Source of the DNA: CAZDWZ01 sp964509425
GTDB taxonomy: Bacteria; Bdellovibrionota_C; UBA2361; SZUA-149; CAZDWZ01
DNA length: 64,000 nucleotides
Direction of reading: 5' to 3'
Assembly (NCBI GenBank): GCA_964509425.1
Contig: CAZDWZ010000008.1
Span: 1 to 64,000, forward strand
Part shown: positions 34,500 to 44,214 of the stretch, in pieces
How the letters are laid out: every line of letters starts with the position of its first letter
How positions within the stretch are numbered: the first letter of the stretch is position 1
Made by a program: the position numbers and the translations under genes
Notes under the pieces: generated by a model
The model's database searches: none
Told to the model about the DNA's origin: nothing
The model's input: only the letters and a program-made list of their open reading frames with translations

Positions 34500-36346
34500 T
34501 GCCTTTGGCATTTCTGAATCCGATGCTGCTGTTTGCCGGATTGGCGGTGCCGCTCCTCATTCTCGCCTATTTGAAACGACGGGAGACGAAGCGCTACGTC
34601 GTTTCGAGCGTGTTGGTGTTGCGGCACCTTTCAAGGAAAGCGGTGCCGAGGAAAAAGTTTCGTCCGCCGCTTAGATTTTTTCTTGAGTTTCTCGCCCTCT
34701 GTTGTTTAGTGCTCGCCGCGGCGCAACCTGTGCTCGATAAAAAGAATAATCGAGTAGCGGTTCTCTTCGACAACTCCCTCAGCATGAAAGCCGCTGCCGG
34801 CGACTCTCAGGGATCTCGATTTGATGCGGCGAAAGTGGAGGCCCAGAAATGGCTGAAAAATCAGTCGGCGAATTCCCTCTTCACGTTGTTTCTCGCCTCA
34901 CCGAGGTTGAGGCAGCAGGGAAATGAAGAAGTATCGGCCGGCGAGCTTTCCTCTACGATCGATTCGCTGGAAGTCACCTACACTCCCGATGTGCTGGACG
35001 GAGCCGCGACCGAGCTGCTCGAATCCGATAAATTCGACAAGGTTTTTATCGTCAGCGACAAACAGGTTGATCTCGAAGGGAAGCCCGCGGGGCTCGAGTC
35101 CAGGATGGTGGGGGCTCCGAAGCCGAACGTTTCGCTCAGCGGGGTTCGAATCGAGCAAGAAGGATTCGAGACTTCAACGGAGAAGTTAATTGCCACCGTG
35201 GCCTACGCCGGAGGCGGCTCCGGGTCCGTCCCTGTCAGTCTTACGTACGTGAGCCCGGAGGGGACGGAAGGGGCAGCCCAAAGCGGAACGGCAGCGCTGA
35301 AAACGAGCGGAATCACGGAAGTTGAGTTCAAGCTTCCCGGGAAAAGCGCGGAGAACGGATTCTGGAAAATTGCGATCTCGGCCGGGGCCGGTGACGCTCT
35401 GCCGGATGACAACGTCGCCTTCGTCTCGGCGGCGAAAACGGAGCAATCAGGAATTCTTCTCGTTTCCGACAACAACACCCGCGGGACTCTCGGCTTGGAA
35501 AGGCTTCCCGAAGTGGCTGTTACTTTGGTCTCTCCCACAGAGTTCTCGAAGCTGAGCTCCGATGATCTCAAAAAATACATTCTCCTCGTGTTTCACGGGA
35601 CAGCCCCGGTTCGATTTCCTGAGGTGCCCATGCTGGTCGTGGTTCCTCCGGTCGCAAATCCTCTTTTTCCGGCAAAAAGCGAAGTGAGCTCTCCGCGAAT
35701 TAGCTCCTGGCAGAGCGAGCATCCGATAACAAGCTATCTTCGAGTGCCGCTTTTGACTCCCACGGCTTCCGTCGTGTTCCGCGACAACAATCTCGTAAAA
35801 CCCGTCATTCGATCCGAAGAAGGTCCCGTGCTTCTCGCGGGCGAAGGCCGAGGGGTTCGCTATGCAGTTCTTGGTTTCGAGATTTTTCCTTTTGAAGGTG
35901 CGTCCACACCAGTTACTTCGGTCCTGACCCTCAATCTTTTTGGCTGGCTCCGCGGGGGTGTCGAAATAGGCGGCGAGCGGCGAACTGGAGGAACTCTTCC
36001 GTTCAACGAGCAATCGACGAGATTGGTTCGCATTCTCGGGGCGGAGAGCAAAAAGTTTCGGGAGCTACCGCAACAGAATTCACTCGAGCTGTTGTATCCC
36101 GGCGGATATGTTTTCGAGGAGAAAGCCTCGAAGTCTAAGAAGCTCGTTGGCGTTAATCTCTTCCATCCCGAAGAATCAAATACCTTTGTCACGCAAACCA
36201 TTGCCCTCTCAAATCCGCAGCAGCGAGAGGCAGTCGAAGCCCCGCGGGGTCTCCCGCTGTGGACGTATCTCGCTTGGACCGCGCTCGCGCTGATTCTCCT
36301 CGAATCTCTTCTCGCGCTTCGGCGCTCGCAGGAGGGATACGGATGA
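34496..36346 (+). CDS. BatA-like VWA membrane protein
   Basis: This 616-aa protein has the BatA N-terminal double membrane segment (FLNPMLLFAGLAVPLLI, then residues ~58-78) and a VWA domain beginning VLFDNSLSM (DxSxS metal site). A long region with GATase-like and beta-sandwich character follows, then a last membrane helix (~590). It overlaps the DUF58 gene by 4 bp and the next gene by 4 bp (ATGA type), showing tight coupling. It probably forms the membrane side of a MoxR-VWA complex. Confidence 0.85.
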   Translation: MMPLAFLNPMLLFAGLAVPLLILAYLKRRETKRYVVSSVLVLRHLSRKAVPRKKFRPPLRFFLEFLALCCLVLAAAQPVLDKKNNRVAVLFDNSLSMKAAAGDSQGSRFDAAKVEAQKWLKNQSANSLFTLFLASPRLRQQGNEEVSAGELSSTIDSLEVTYTPDVLDGAATELLESDKFDKVFIVSDKQVDLEGKPAGLESRMVGAPKPNVSLSGVRIEQEGFETSTEKLIATVAYAGGGSGSVPVSLTYVSPEGTEGAAQSGTAALKTSGITEVEFKLPGKSAENGFWKIAISAGAGDALPDDNVAFVSAAKTEQSGILLVSDNNTRGTLGLERLPEVAVTLVSPTEFSKLSSDDLKKYILLVFHGTAPVRFPEVPMLVVVPPVANPLFPAKSEVSSPRISSWQSEHPITSYLRVPLLTPTASVVFRDNNLVKPVIRSEEGPVLLAGEGRGVRYAVLGFEIFPFEGASTPVTSVLTLNLFGWLRGGVEIGGERRTGGTLPFNEQSTRLVRILGAESKKFRELPQQNSLELLYPGGYVFEEKASKSKKLVGVNLFHPEESNTFVTQTIALSNPQQREAVEAPRGLPLWTYLAWTALALILLESLLALRRSQEGYG

Positions 36347-39030
36347 ACACCCGGTTTTCTGAATTGAGCGAGCTCGCGGCGAATCTCCACTTTGCGAGAC
36401 CAGAAATGTTCTCCGGCCTTGGGGTTGTGCTCCTCATTTGCTCGATCCTTCTCGTGCGCCGCCGCCGCGGCTTCATCGTTCTTTTGCTTCGCATTCTTTC
36501 CTTGGCTCTTTTGTTTGCCGGGCTCGCTGTCCCGGGAACTGAAAGTTCTTCTTCGAAGAGCGAAATAGCGGTTTTGGTCGACATCTCGCGGAGTGTCTCG
36601 GATCGAGCGCTGGACGTCTTCGCGGGAGAGTTGGCGAAACTCGGATCGCCTGAGACTGACTTGGAAGTATTTGCTTTCGGGAAGAAAGCCTCGAAGGTCT
36701 CGCGGCGTTATCGGGGAGATGTTTCCGCCTCGGAATTCAAAGATTTTCTTCGAGACGAGCGTGAACGCCTGGACAGCGGCGAGACGAATATCGAATCCGC
36801 TCTCAGCACGGCGCAGTCGCGGGCGAAGAGTGCCTCGGTGGTGTTGTTGTCAGACGGCTTTGAAACCGCTGGGAATGGCGTGAATGAAGCCCTTTCGCTT
36901 CGCGATGCGGGGATGAGAATATATCCGATCATCCCCAGTGCCGATGTGTTCTTGGATAGGGGTGTATCGATTTCGTCTCTCTACTCGCCCGTGACGGCTT
37001 CAGAGGGAGATGCTGCCGAAATACGGGTAACGCTCAGTAATTCGGAAAAGCCACCCGCAAAGGGGAAGCTCGAAGTATTTCTCGAGCAGGAGAAGATTCT
37101 TTCACAGAACGTGTCGGTTGACGGAGAGCGGGAGAGAGTTTTCGTCGCGAGAACGTCACCTCTCAAGGGAGGCCTGAAACGCATTCGTTCGGTTTTTACT
37201 CCCGAAGGAGGGGGTCGCCAAACTGTTCTCGAGCGCCATCGCTGGATCTCCGTTAAAGAAAAATCAAAGCTGTTGCTGTTAAGCGGAACTCAGGATGATG
37301 CCCGGATCCTTCGCGAACTCATTCGCGAGCGAGGCTACGCGCTTCAAGATGTGGTTGCCGACGGAAACGCAGAGATCCCGGTGACGTTCGAAGGCATCTC
37401 GACGGTGATATTCAACAACGTCGCGCGTTCTCAGCTTCCGAAAAAATTCCTCCCAGCATTGCTCGAGTTCACGAAGGCAGGAGGAGGGGTGATTCTTGTC
37501 GGAGGCGACAGGAGCTTCGGATTGGGAAACTATATCGATACGCCGCTCGAAGATATTTCACCCGTGAAGTTCGTGCCGCCGCAAACTGAAAAACGCAGGC
37601 TGACAAACGCCATCGCTCTCGTCATCGATAAGTCGGGGAGCATGGCTTACGAAGGGAAGATGGATGCGGCGAAGCGAGCCGCGGTCGCCTCGATCGAAGC
37701 GCTGAAGGACGAAGATTATATCAGCGTCATCGGATTTGATGCCGGACCTTTCGTGATTATCGACGTGAAGCAAGTTCGCGATGCGCGACTCGAGGCCGAG
37801 CGACGTCTCAGGAATCTCACCGCCTCAGGGAAGACGGACCTGCTACCGGCGCTCGCCACGGCGAGACAGCGACTTCAGAAGGCCGGGAGCAGCCGAAAGC
37901 ACATCATCGTTCTCACGGACGGAAAAATTCCTTGGTCCGATGCAGAGTATACGGAAGAGATAAACCTCCTCCGCCGCGATGGAGTGACCGTCTCGACCGT
38001 AGCTCTTGGTATTGAAGCCGATGTGCCGTTTCTCCAAATGCTCAGTCGCTACGGGAACGGAGCGTTTTATCGAACGCTGAACACTGACGAGATTCCGAGA
38101 CTCTTTGTCGAAGACATCAAAATCTCCACCGGTGAACGGACGCTGAAGGAAGGAGAAGACTATATCGTCTCGCAAGGGCCTTCGGGGCTTCGAAGCACCG
38201 ACGTCAACGGTCAGCTGCCGACGCTTCGCGGGTTTGTCGAAACGCTTCCGAAAAAAGGCTCAGAGTTCGAGCTCTTGACCAAAAAGGAGGATCGAGCATT
38301 TCCAATTCTTGCGAGCTGGACGTTTGGAGCGGGAAAGGTGATTGCGTACACTTCCGATGCGAACGGAAGGTGGTCGGCGGCATGGGTCCGGTGGCCTGAG
38401 TTCAGCCGTTTCTGGTCGCGCCTTTTGGAAGGGGTCAAAGATAAAACCGGCGTTCAGACCGCCGACGTCGATTTTGATATCCGATATCGCCTTCAAGGCC
38501 GAAGTCTGATCTTCGACCTCAGTGTGTTTGACGACAAGCTCCGAACCCAACTCGCACCGAAGATAGCGGGAGATGTGGAAGAGCCGGGCGGGGAAAAGCG
38601 GCAAGTTGCGTTCCGCGCGGTGAAAAAAGGCCGCTTCGAGGCCAAGATTGATTCCGCCCGCCCCGGCGATTATCGCCTGTCGGTCGGTTACGGAAACATC
38701 AAACTTCCCCCGGTTGCCATCACGCTCGAAGGTGAACTTTTCGGAGAAGCGCCCGGCCGCGGTATCGACGTTTCGCATCTCGAAGAACTGGCGTTTCGGA
38801 GCGGAGGAAAAGTAAATCCGCGACGGGAGGAGCTCCTTCGTGAGAAACGCGTGATTTCCGAGACAACTCAGATGTTTGCGCCATTTTTGCTGCTTGCGGC
38901 ACTCCTTCTGTTGTTCGAAGCTTTCGTGCGGGAACGTGGATGGCTGAAACGAAGGCCGAAGGTGAAAGCTTCACCGACCCCGATCGTCCGAGAAGTGGGG
39001 ACCTATTCTCGTAAACAAAAAGCCGCCTGA
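36343..39030 (+). CDS. Double-VWA membrane protein with GATase1-like insert
   Basis: This 895-aa protein starts at the ATG at 36343, behind GGAGGG and overlapping the previous gene. Two membrane helices lie near the start (VVLLICSILL and ILSLALLFAGLA). A first VWA domain (~75-215, DISRS) is followed by a class-I glutamine-amidotransferase-like fold (~310-400, KLLLLSGTQDD... GGGVILVGGDRSFG) without a catalytic Cys. A second VWA domain (~423-590) has a perfect DKSGSM metal site. The C-terminus has a further membrane helix (~850). The domain order is that of large VWA proteins seen beside BatA genes. It closes the MoxR operon. Confidence 0.85.
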   Translation: MNTRFSELSELAANLHFARPEMFSGLGVVLLICSILLVRRRRGFIVLLLRILSLALLFAGLAVPGTESSSSKSEIAVLVDISRSVSDRALDVFAGELAKLGSPETDLEVFAFGKKASKVSRRYRGDVSASEFKDFLRDERERLDSGETNIESALSTAQSRAKSASVVLLSDGFETAGNGVNEALSLRDAGMRIYPIIPSADVFLDRGVSISSLYSPVTASEGDAAEIRVTLSNSEKPPAKGKLEVFLEQEKILSQNVSVDGERERVFVARTSPLKGGLKRIRSVFTPEGGGRQTVLERHRWISVKEKSKLLLLSGTQDDARILRELIRERGYALQDVVADGNAEIPVTFEGISTVIFNNVARSQLPKKFLPALLEFTKAGGGVILVGGDRSFGLGNYIDTPLEDISPVKFVPPQTEKRRLTNAIALVIDKSGSMAYEGKMDAAKRAAVASIEALKDEDYISVIGFDAGPFVIIDVKQVRDARLEAERRLRNLTASGKTDLLPALATARQRLQKAGSSRKHIIVLTDGKIPWSDAEYTEEINLLRRDGVTVSTVALGIEADVPFLQMLSRYGNGAFYRTLNTDEIPRLFVEDIKISTGERTLKEGEDYIVSQGPSGLRSTDVNGQLPTLRGFVETLPKKGSEFELLTKKEDRAFPILASWTFGAGKVIAYTSDANGRWSAAWVRWPEFSRFWSRLLEGVKDKTGVQTADVDFDIRYRLQGRSLIFDLSVFDDKLRTQLAPKIAGDVEEPGGEKRQVAFRAVKKGRFEAKIDSARPGDYRLSVGYGNIKLPPVAITLEGELFGEAPGRGIDVSHLEELAFRSGGKVNPRREELLREKRVISETTQMFAPFLLLAALLLLFEAFVRERGWLKRRPKVKASPTPIVREVGTYSRKQKAA

Positions 39031-39075
39031 TTATGGTAAATTGGAGATAGTGAATTGAACAAAAAGGAAGGCCAA

Positions 39076-39468
39076 TTGAAGCTGTCGAGGGCGCTATTCT
39101 GTCTTGTTTGCGCGGTGTTAATGCTTTTTGCTGCGGCTTGTATCGGCGGAGCCGAATCGAAGCGGGGAGCGAAGTCGGAAGGAACCGCGAGCCCGGCCCA
39201 GTCCGGGAAGATCGGTCCGGTCACCGATCAGGTGGAGATCTTTGTTACCTCATGGTGCCCGTATTGCCGCGGACTTGAAGAGTTTTTGCAGGCGAATCAG
39301 GTTCAATATAAGCGCTATGATATTGAGACCGATCCCGAAGGCGCAATGCTCCACCAGAGACTCGGTGCGGGCGGTGTGCCTCTCATCAGAATCGGTTCGA
39401 CGGTGATTCGTGGATTTAACGAACGAGCGATCAGTTCGGCGTTGAAGGACAGGCGTCAGAAGTCCTAG
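39076..39468 (+). CDS. Glutaredoxin-like lipoprotein
   Basis: The TTG start at 39076 has AAGGAAGG 5 nt upstream; a TTG 21 bp earlier is also possible. A signal peptide with lipobox LFAAAC is followed by a short linker and a complete glutaredoxin fold with the dithiol motif CPYC and a conserved GVPLIRIG stretch with cis-Pro. The family normally works in the cytosol with glutathione; the lipid anchor puts this one outside the inner membrane. It begins 45 bp after the VWA cluster and may act on it. Confidence 0.8.
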   Translation: MKLSRALFCLVCAVLMLFAAACIGGAESKRGAKSEGTASPAQSGKIGPVTDQVEIFVTSWCPYCRGLEEFLQANQVQYKRYDIETDPEGAMLHQRLGAGGVPLIRIGSTVIRGFNERAISSALKDRRQKS

Positions 39469-39549
39469 AAAAGAGCGGTGCCGAAGGCTAGATTTTATTG
39501 CAAGATTTAATGGTCGGAGCGCTAGCATGATCATCTTTTTGGAGGCGGC

Positions 39550-40317
39550 ATGAAATTCAGAAAATCAAAATTGCTGTTGGTGCTCGCGGCACTCGCTGTG
39601 CCTCAGTTCTCTTCTGAGGTCCGTGCAGAATTAAAAGAATGTAACGGCGTTTGGACCAACGGAGACTGCGAAGGCGGTGCGGCGAAGACTCTGAAAGATC
39701 ATGTTCCGGTGGCGCCGGACGATCCGGCTCTCAGCGAAAAACGCTCAATGATTCATGAGCTCACGATGAAGACCATTCGTGCGAGAGAGGACTTTGATCT
39801 CCGATTCGATATTAAAGGTGTTGAACAGTTCTGCTTGAAAACACCGTCCTCTGCCGACGATTGCCGGGAGAAAATCGCCTCGGCGGAGAAGGATCTCGAC
39901 AAGCGCGTCTCGAGGGAGAGTAAAATTCAGACCGAAGCGAAGCGCCTGAAGCTCGAGGAAGAGAAGGAGAAAATTGCAAAAACGGAACGCGAGGCAAACG
40001 CAACATCCGTCACGGTGTTTCAAAACGTGATTCGAGTTCCGCCTAACTATCGTCCGACCCCCTATCCTCCCCGCCCAGGATACATTATCGATAAGGATGG
40101 ATTTACTCATCCGATCACCAGACCCGACCCGCGCTACAACAATCCGAACGGTCCCGGCGCAACCGGCTCGGTAATCAACCAGCAAGGAGGAGTGTTCTCC
40201 GGCGGGAATGGTTACTCGGGCACGGGCTCATACTCGGGTTCGGGGAGCGGCGTTTCGGTAGGAGTCGGCGGATATCGCCGTGGCGGACGCCGGGGCGGCT
40301 CCGACAACACCCAATAA
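39550..40317 (+). CDS. Secreted protein with coiled coil and Gly-rich C-terminus
   Basis: This 255-aa protein has a signal peptide (residues 1-26, ending VRA-E). A short Cys pair follows (ECNGVWTNGDC), then a charged coiled coil (~85-155) with two more Cys, then a Pro-rich linker. The tail (~195-250) is rich in Gly, Ser and Tyr. The ribosome site GGAGGCGGC precedes the ATG. Family unknown; it resembles periplasmic or surface structural proteins. A 10-bp terminator hairpin follows. Confidence 0.6.
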   Translation: MKFRKSKLLLVLAALAVPQFSSEVRAELKECNGVWTNGDCEGGAAKTLKDHVPVAPDDPALSEKRSMIHELTMKTIRAREDFDLRFDIKGVEQFCLKTPSSADDCREKIASAEKDLDKRVSRESKIQTEAKRLKLEEEKEKIAKTEREANATSVTVFQNVIRVPPNYRPTPYPPRPGYIIDKDGFTHPITRPDPRYNNPNGPGATGSVINQQGGVFSGGNGYSGTGSYSGSGSGVSVGVGGYRRGGRRGGSDNTQ

Positions 40318-40334
40318 CTGACCAAATTCCAACG

Positions 40335-40362
40335 AAGCGAAGAGCCGGCATTCTCTTCGCTT
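40335..40362 (+). terminator. Hairpin terminator
   Basis: AAGCGAAGAG and CTCTTCGCTT pair perfectly around an 8-nt loop, followed by GATTCTCTATTC; 18 bp after the stop of the preceding gene. Confidence 0.65.
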
Positions 40363-40543
40363 GATTCTCTATTCAATCTGCCGGTTTCCTACCGGACTCT
40401 CCTCAAAGTTAGGAAGAAGACTCTCGTCCGAGGGCGGCATCAAAATTCGCTAGAGCGTATTCCGCGCTTTTTCTCGTCGCGAGGGCGCTCTCGCAGGCCG
40501 CAGCAGAGGAAAAGTGCTGAACACGCGATAAGCCGGGAACCGT

Positions 40544-41236
40544 ATGTCGCCTCTGAACTTGAAGGGAATTGATATCTCGATCGCACTTCTTTTGCTGCTC
40601 AGCTCAGCGATCTTCACCACCTACGCCTATCTCCACATTCTTTCGTTGAAAAGCGATTCCACGCTGTCGCTTGGTGTCATCGCAGACGGAGTTTCCAGGT
40701 TCAATGTGGTGAGCGACGGAAAGTGTGTCGGCTATATCGAGGTGCTTCAAGAGCACGAAGAAACCCTCCGGCTGAGAGGAGAGGGGAAGTTGCGAGTGGT
40801 GTGGCAAGGCGGGGTGAATCAGCTCACTTTCAGCGCCGAGACATTCTTTAACCCACTCGGACAGCTCGTCCGCAGCGCGATGGAGGTCTCGATGGGTGAT
40901 GCCGGCTTTTTGGTATCAACTGCCGATGTGCATCCGATCCAAACGACGGTGAGCGTCCGCGGCCCCGGGCCCAGGATCGAAAAAAAGCTCCAGCTTCCCG
41001 GGCCGGTAGTTTTGAAGAAGAATAAAAATTCCGAATATGGAATTGACTATCCCGCGCTCCGTGACCTCCTTGGACAGGCGCCCGGAGATGTTCGACCCGA
41101 AAGCTTCAATCTCAGCGTGGAACCGGTGATTGCCACGCTCCCGTGCACATCCGATGCGGCATTTGATCTCACTTCGCTCGCGGCGAAAGTGCTGCTTTTT
41201 AGCAGAGGGAAGCAGTTCTTCGAGGGGAGACCGTGA
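40544..41236 (+). CDS. Membrane-anchored protein in an ABC exporter operon
   Basis: This 230-aa protein has an N-terminal signal anchor (residues ~10-32) and an extracytoplasmic, beta-rich domain with two Cys (GKCVGYI and TLPCTSD). Its stop codon overlaps the start of the ATPase gene, so it belongs to the same operon. It may be an accessory subunit of the exporter. No known family. Confidence 0.6.
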   Translation: MSPLNLKGIDISIALLLLLSSAIFTTYAYLHILSLKSDSTLSLGVIADGVSRFNVVSDGKCVGYIEVLQEHEETLRLRGEGKLRVVWQGGVNQLTFSAETFFNPLGQLVRSAMEVSMGDAGFLVSTADVHPIQTTVSVRGPGPRIEKKLQLPGPVVLKKNKNSEYGIDYPALRDLLGQAPGDVRPESFNLSVEPVIATLPCTSDAAFDLTSLAAKVLLFSRGKQFFEGRP

Positions 41237-41991
41237 TGGAAAATATGGTTGTCATTCGCAATCTTTCGAAGGTCTACGGCAAGTTTGTCGCCGTAGGCGG
41301 GATTGATCTCGAGGTGAAACCGGGTGAGATTTTCAGCTTCCTCGGAGTAAACGGCGCGGGAAAAACGACGACGCTGAAGATGCTTGCCGGAGTCCTCCAG
41401 CCGACGAGCGGGAAGATTGAAATCGCCGGCTACAATCTCGGCAATCAACCACTTCAAGCAAAAAAGGTGACGGGATACATTCCGGATCGCGCCCATCTTT
41501 ATCCAGGACTCACCGGCCGGGAATATCTCTATTTTGCGTGCGAACTCTACGGTGTAGATTCGAGTGATGCCGAGAGCCGCATTGATATGCTTCTCGAAAA
41601 ATTCCGGCTGCGCGATCGCGAAGATGAGCTGATCTCCAACTACTCTCACGGGATGAAGCAGCGGATTGCGACCTGTGCGGCGCTCGTCACCGAACCACAA
41701 CTCCTGATCGTCGACGAACCGATGGTTGGTCTTGATCCGCACGGAGCAAAACTCCTGAAGGATTCTTTCCGTGAGTTCGCCGACCAAGGGATGACGATTT
41801 TTCTTTCCACCCACTCATTGAACGTGGCTGAAGAACTCTCCGATCGCCTGGCAATTATTCACCGAGGTCGAATCATCAGCATGGGGACCATGGCGGAGCT
41901 TCGCTCGCATTCCGGAATGCAAGACAACGATCTCGAGCAGGTTTTTCTACAGCTTACCCTCGACGGCCTCGGTGGAGGGATGGATGAGTAG
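41236..41991 (+). CDS. ABC transporter ATP-binding protein
   Basis: This 251-aa protein has Walker A GVNGAGKT, signature NYSHGMKQR (a variant of LSGGQ), Walker B LLIVDEPMVGLD and the switch His in STHSL. It is of the ABC-2 exporter type (Ccm/Nat/Nod-like). The ATG at 41236 is preferred over the GTG one codon earlier; GAGGGGAGA is upstream. It powers the permease encoded 3 bp downstream. Confidence 0.93.
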   Translation: MENMVVIRNLSKVYGKFVAVGGIDLEVKPGEIFSFLGVNGAGKTTTLKMLAGVLQPTSGKIEIAGYNLGNQPLQAKKVTGYIPDRAHLYPGLTGREYLYFACELYGVDSSDAESRIDMLLEKFRLRDREDELISNYSHGMKQRIATCAALVTEPQLLIVDEPMVGLDPHGAKLLKDSFREFADQGMTIFLSTHSLNVAEELSDRLAIIHRGRIISMGTMAELRSHSGMQDNDLEQVFLQLTLDGLGGGMDE

Positions 41992-41994
41992 CGC

Positions 41995-43701
41995 GTGATT
42001 CCTGTTCTTCTCAAACCGCGAATCCTCACTGTGCTGAATGCCTGGAAGCGCCGTGGGGAGCTTCGTCAGTATTGGGCGAGAAATCTCGTCCTGGGAATCA
42101 TGACGTTCGCAATTATGTATGGCGCGTTTGCCGGCACAATTTGGGTGCTTCGTCAGTGCGAGACACAGCTCGATTTCGCCTATTTTCACCCGTCAATTAT
42201 CCTCGGTTTATTCTTTGCTGTTTTGTGCATCGTTCTCCTCATCACAAACACGGCATCTGCGACGGGCGCGCTCTTTATCGGGCATGATCTCGAGTTCATC
42301 CTTGCCTCGCCGCTCTCGCCTCGGAAATTCTTCTTTGGAAAATTGCTGGAGATCTTGGTTTCATCGTCTTGGATGACGGCGGTCTTTCTCGTCCCGATCT
42401 CCATGGCGTTTGCGGCTCATTATCGCCCCGGCTTTTCCTACGCGCTCATCTGTCTTTTGGCGTTCATTCCATTCTTCGTGATTCCTGCCGGGATCGCGGT
42501 CGTGATTGCAACAATACTTGCCGTTCTTGTTCCGACAAAATGGCGGCGCGAGCTAGTCGTGCTTTTCGCGTGTATTGGACTCTTCGGATTGTTTTCGCTC
42601 GGCAGATTGGTCGCCCTTGGTTTCGACAACGGGAGCCCGATCGACACGAGGGATCTTTTCCGGATCATCGGACTCCTGTCGGTTGCAAACACCACTTGGA
42701 GCCCCGCGTATTGGATAGCGGCCAGTCTCGGTGAGTGGCTCGCACCAAGGGGAGCGCCGGCGCTGTGGTATATGGGGTTGCTCTATGGCTTTTCGGTTGC
42801 TCTCTTGTCGCTTGCGTTCCTCGCCGTCCGGCTGCTTCACTTTGCCGGTTATTCTCGCGCGGCGCTTCATGCTCGCTCCAAGTACATCGAGAGTAGAACG
42901 AGCCAGGAAAGAATGAGGCGACTTCTTTCGAAGTGCGCCCCAGCGGTTCGGTCGCTGGTCGTAAAAGAGCTGAAAACATCCTCACGCGACGTCGTGCAAT
43001 CGATGCAGATGGTTCTCATCTGCGTCCTCTGCGTGCTGTATCTCTATGTGCTCAGCTTTCAAGGGTTGTTTCAGCGAATGATTCCGGAAGGGCAACGTGG
43101 CTGGTGGAGAGTTTTTCTCATCACCTGTAACCTCTGCATGGAAGCGTTTGTTGTCACGGCCATCGCCAATCGGTTGGTATTTCCAAGCGTCTCCAGAGAA
43201 GGGCGATCGTTCTGGACACTTCAGACGGCTCCAATCTCGCTTCGTAAGTTCCTTATGGTGAAGTATTTCTTCTGGTTGGTATTGGTCGGAATTTTCACCT
43301 CCATTATTTTTGGCGGTGCCGCACTCCTCCTTTCACGTTCTGGAACAGTTGTTGTTTTCAAAGTGTTGCTCAACATCGCAAATGCTGTGGGGGTCATCGG
43401 ACTCGCAATCGGGTTCGGGTCGTATTTTGCGAATTTCGACTGGGATCATCCGGGGCAGCTCATTACTGGATTCGGCAACATGGTCTACACCGTCGTCGCT
43501 GTGCTTCTCATCGGAGCAAATTTGATGCTCGGAACTCCGCTGCTTTTCGTTGCATTTACCAAGGGGATGCAGGACATTCTTCCTAATCCGGCGCGTGCGT
43601 TCGCCACGCTGGCCGGATTTGCTATTATCTACACGGGGAACATTGCGATAGCCCGATGGGCACTCAGCGTCGGGACGAAGGCGCTTGAAAGTCGGAAGTA
43701 G
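41995..43701 (+). CDS. ABC-2-type exporter permease
   Basis: This 568-aa polytopic membrane protein has about twelve hydrophobic segments in two halves separated by a hydrophilic loop (~285-335), as in putative ABC exporter membrane subunits that carry both halves in one chain. It starts with GTG 3 bp after the ATPase gene. The transported substrate cannot be told. Confidence 0.85.
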   Translation: MIPVLLKPRILTVLNAWKRRGELRQYWARNLVLGIMTFAIMYGAFAGTIWVLRQCETQLDFAYFHPSIILGLFFAVLCIVLLITNTASATGALFIGHDLEFILASPLSPRKFFFGKLLEILVSSSWMTAVFLVPISMAFAAHYRPGFSYALICLLAFIPFFVIPAGIAVVIATILAVLVPTKWRRELVVLFACIGLFGLFSLGRLVALGFDNGSPIDTRDLFRIIGLLSVANTTWSPAYWIAASLGEWLAPRGAPALWYMGLLYGFSVALLSLAFLAVRLLHFAGYSRAALHARSKYIESRTSQERMRRLLSKCAPAVRSLVVKELKTSSRDVVQSMQMVLICVLCVLYLYVLSFQGLFQRMIPEGQRGWWRVFLITCNLCMEAFVVTAIANRLVFPSVSREGRSFWTLQTAPISLRKFLMVKYFFWLVLVGIFTSIIFGGAALLLSRSGTVVVFKVLLNIANAVGVIGLAIGFGSYFANFDWDHPGQLITGFGNMVYTVVAVLLIGANLMLGTPLLFVAFTKGMQDILPNPARAFATLAGFAIIYTGNIAIARWALSVGTKALESRK

Positions 43702-43767
43702 TGTATCCTGCCCGTGTGACAAAGCCGCGCGAGAAGAACGTTCACACCCATTCGTAATCGGAGATTT

Positions 43768-44214
43768 TTGAAGACCATTTCCCGATACTTCGGCTCGAAC
43801 CCTCGCGCTGTGTTTTTTGCAGCCGGAGTATTCTTTGTTTTTCTCGGTCTTGCCACGAGGCGCTATCCGGCCCTCTTCCCCGCGTTCGTTGCCGAGTTCG
43901 GCGGAGATTTTCTCTGGGCCATTGTCGTCTATTGTGTTCTCGGGTTTTTATTCCTGAATTGGAGCCCTCGCCGACTGGCTGTTATGTCGTTCGCCGTCAG
44001 CTACCTCGGTGAACTTAGTCAACTCTATGAACCGCCCTGGCTCGTCGCTATTCGAAGAACCGCCCTCGGAGGGTTACTCCTCGGGCGGGGTTTTCTCTGG
44101 AGCGACGTGGTCTGCTACACCTTGGGGACCGTTACGGCTGTGTTGTTTCGGGTTTTGATCTCCGTGCTGCGCCCCGCTTCAGAAACATCGGCAGGAACAC
44201 GGCGACTCCCGTGA
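43768..44214 (+). CDS. DUF2809 membrane protein
   Basis: This 148-aa protein has four hydrophobic segments and the family pattern GDFLWAIVVY, ELSQLYEPPWL, RRTALGGLLLGRGFLWSD. Function of the family is unknown. It starts with TTG. Its last 83 bp overlap, tail to tail, the 3' end of the large gene on the minus strand. Confidence 0.8.
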   Translation: MKTISRYFGSNPRAVFFAAGVFFVFLGLATRRYPALFPAFVAEFGGDFLWAIVVYCVLGFLFLNWSPRRLAVMSFAVSYLGELSQLYEPPWLVAIRRTALGGLLLGRGFLWSDVVCYTLGTVTAVLFRVLISVLRPASETSAGTRRLP

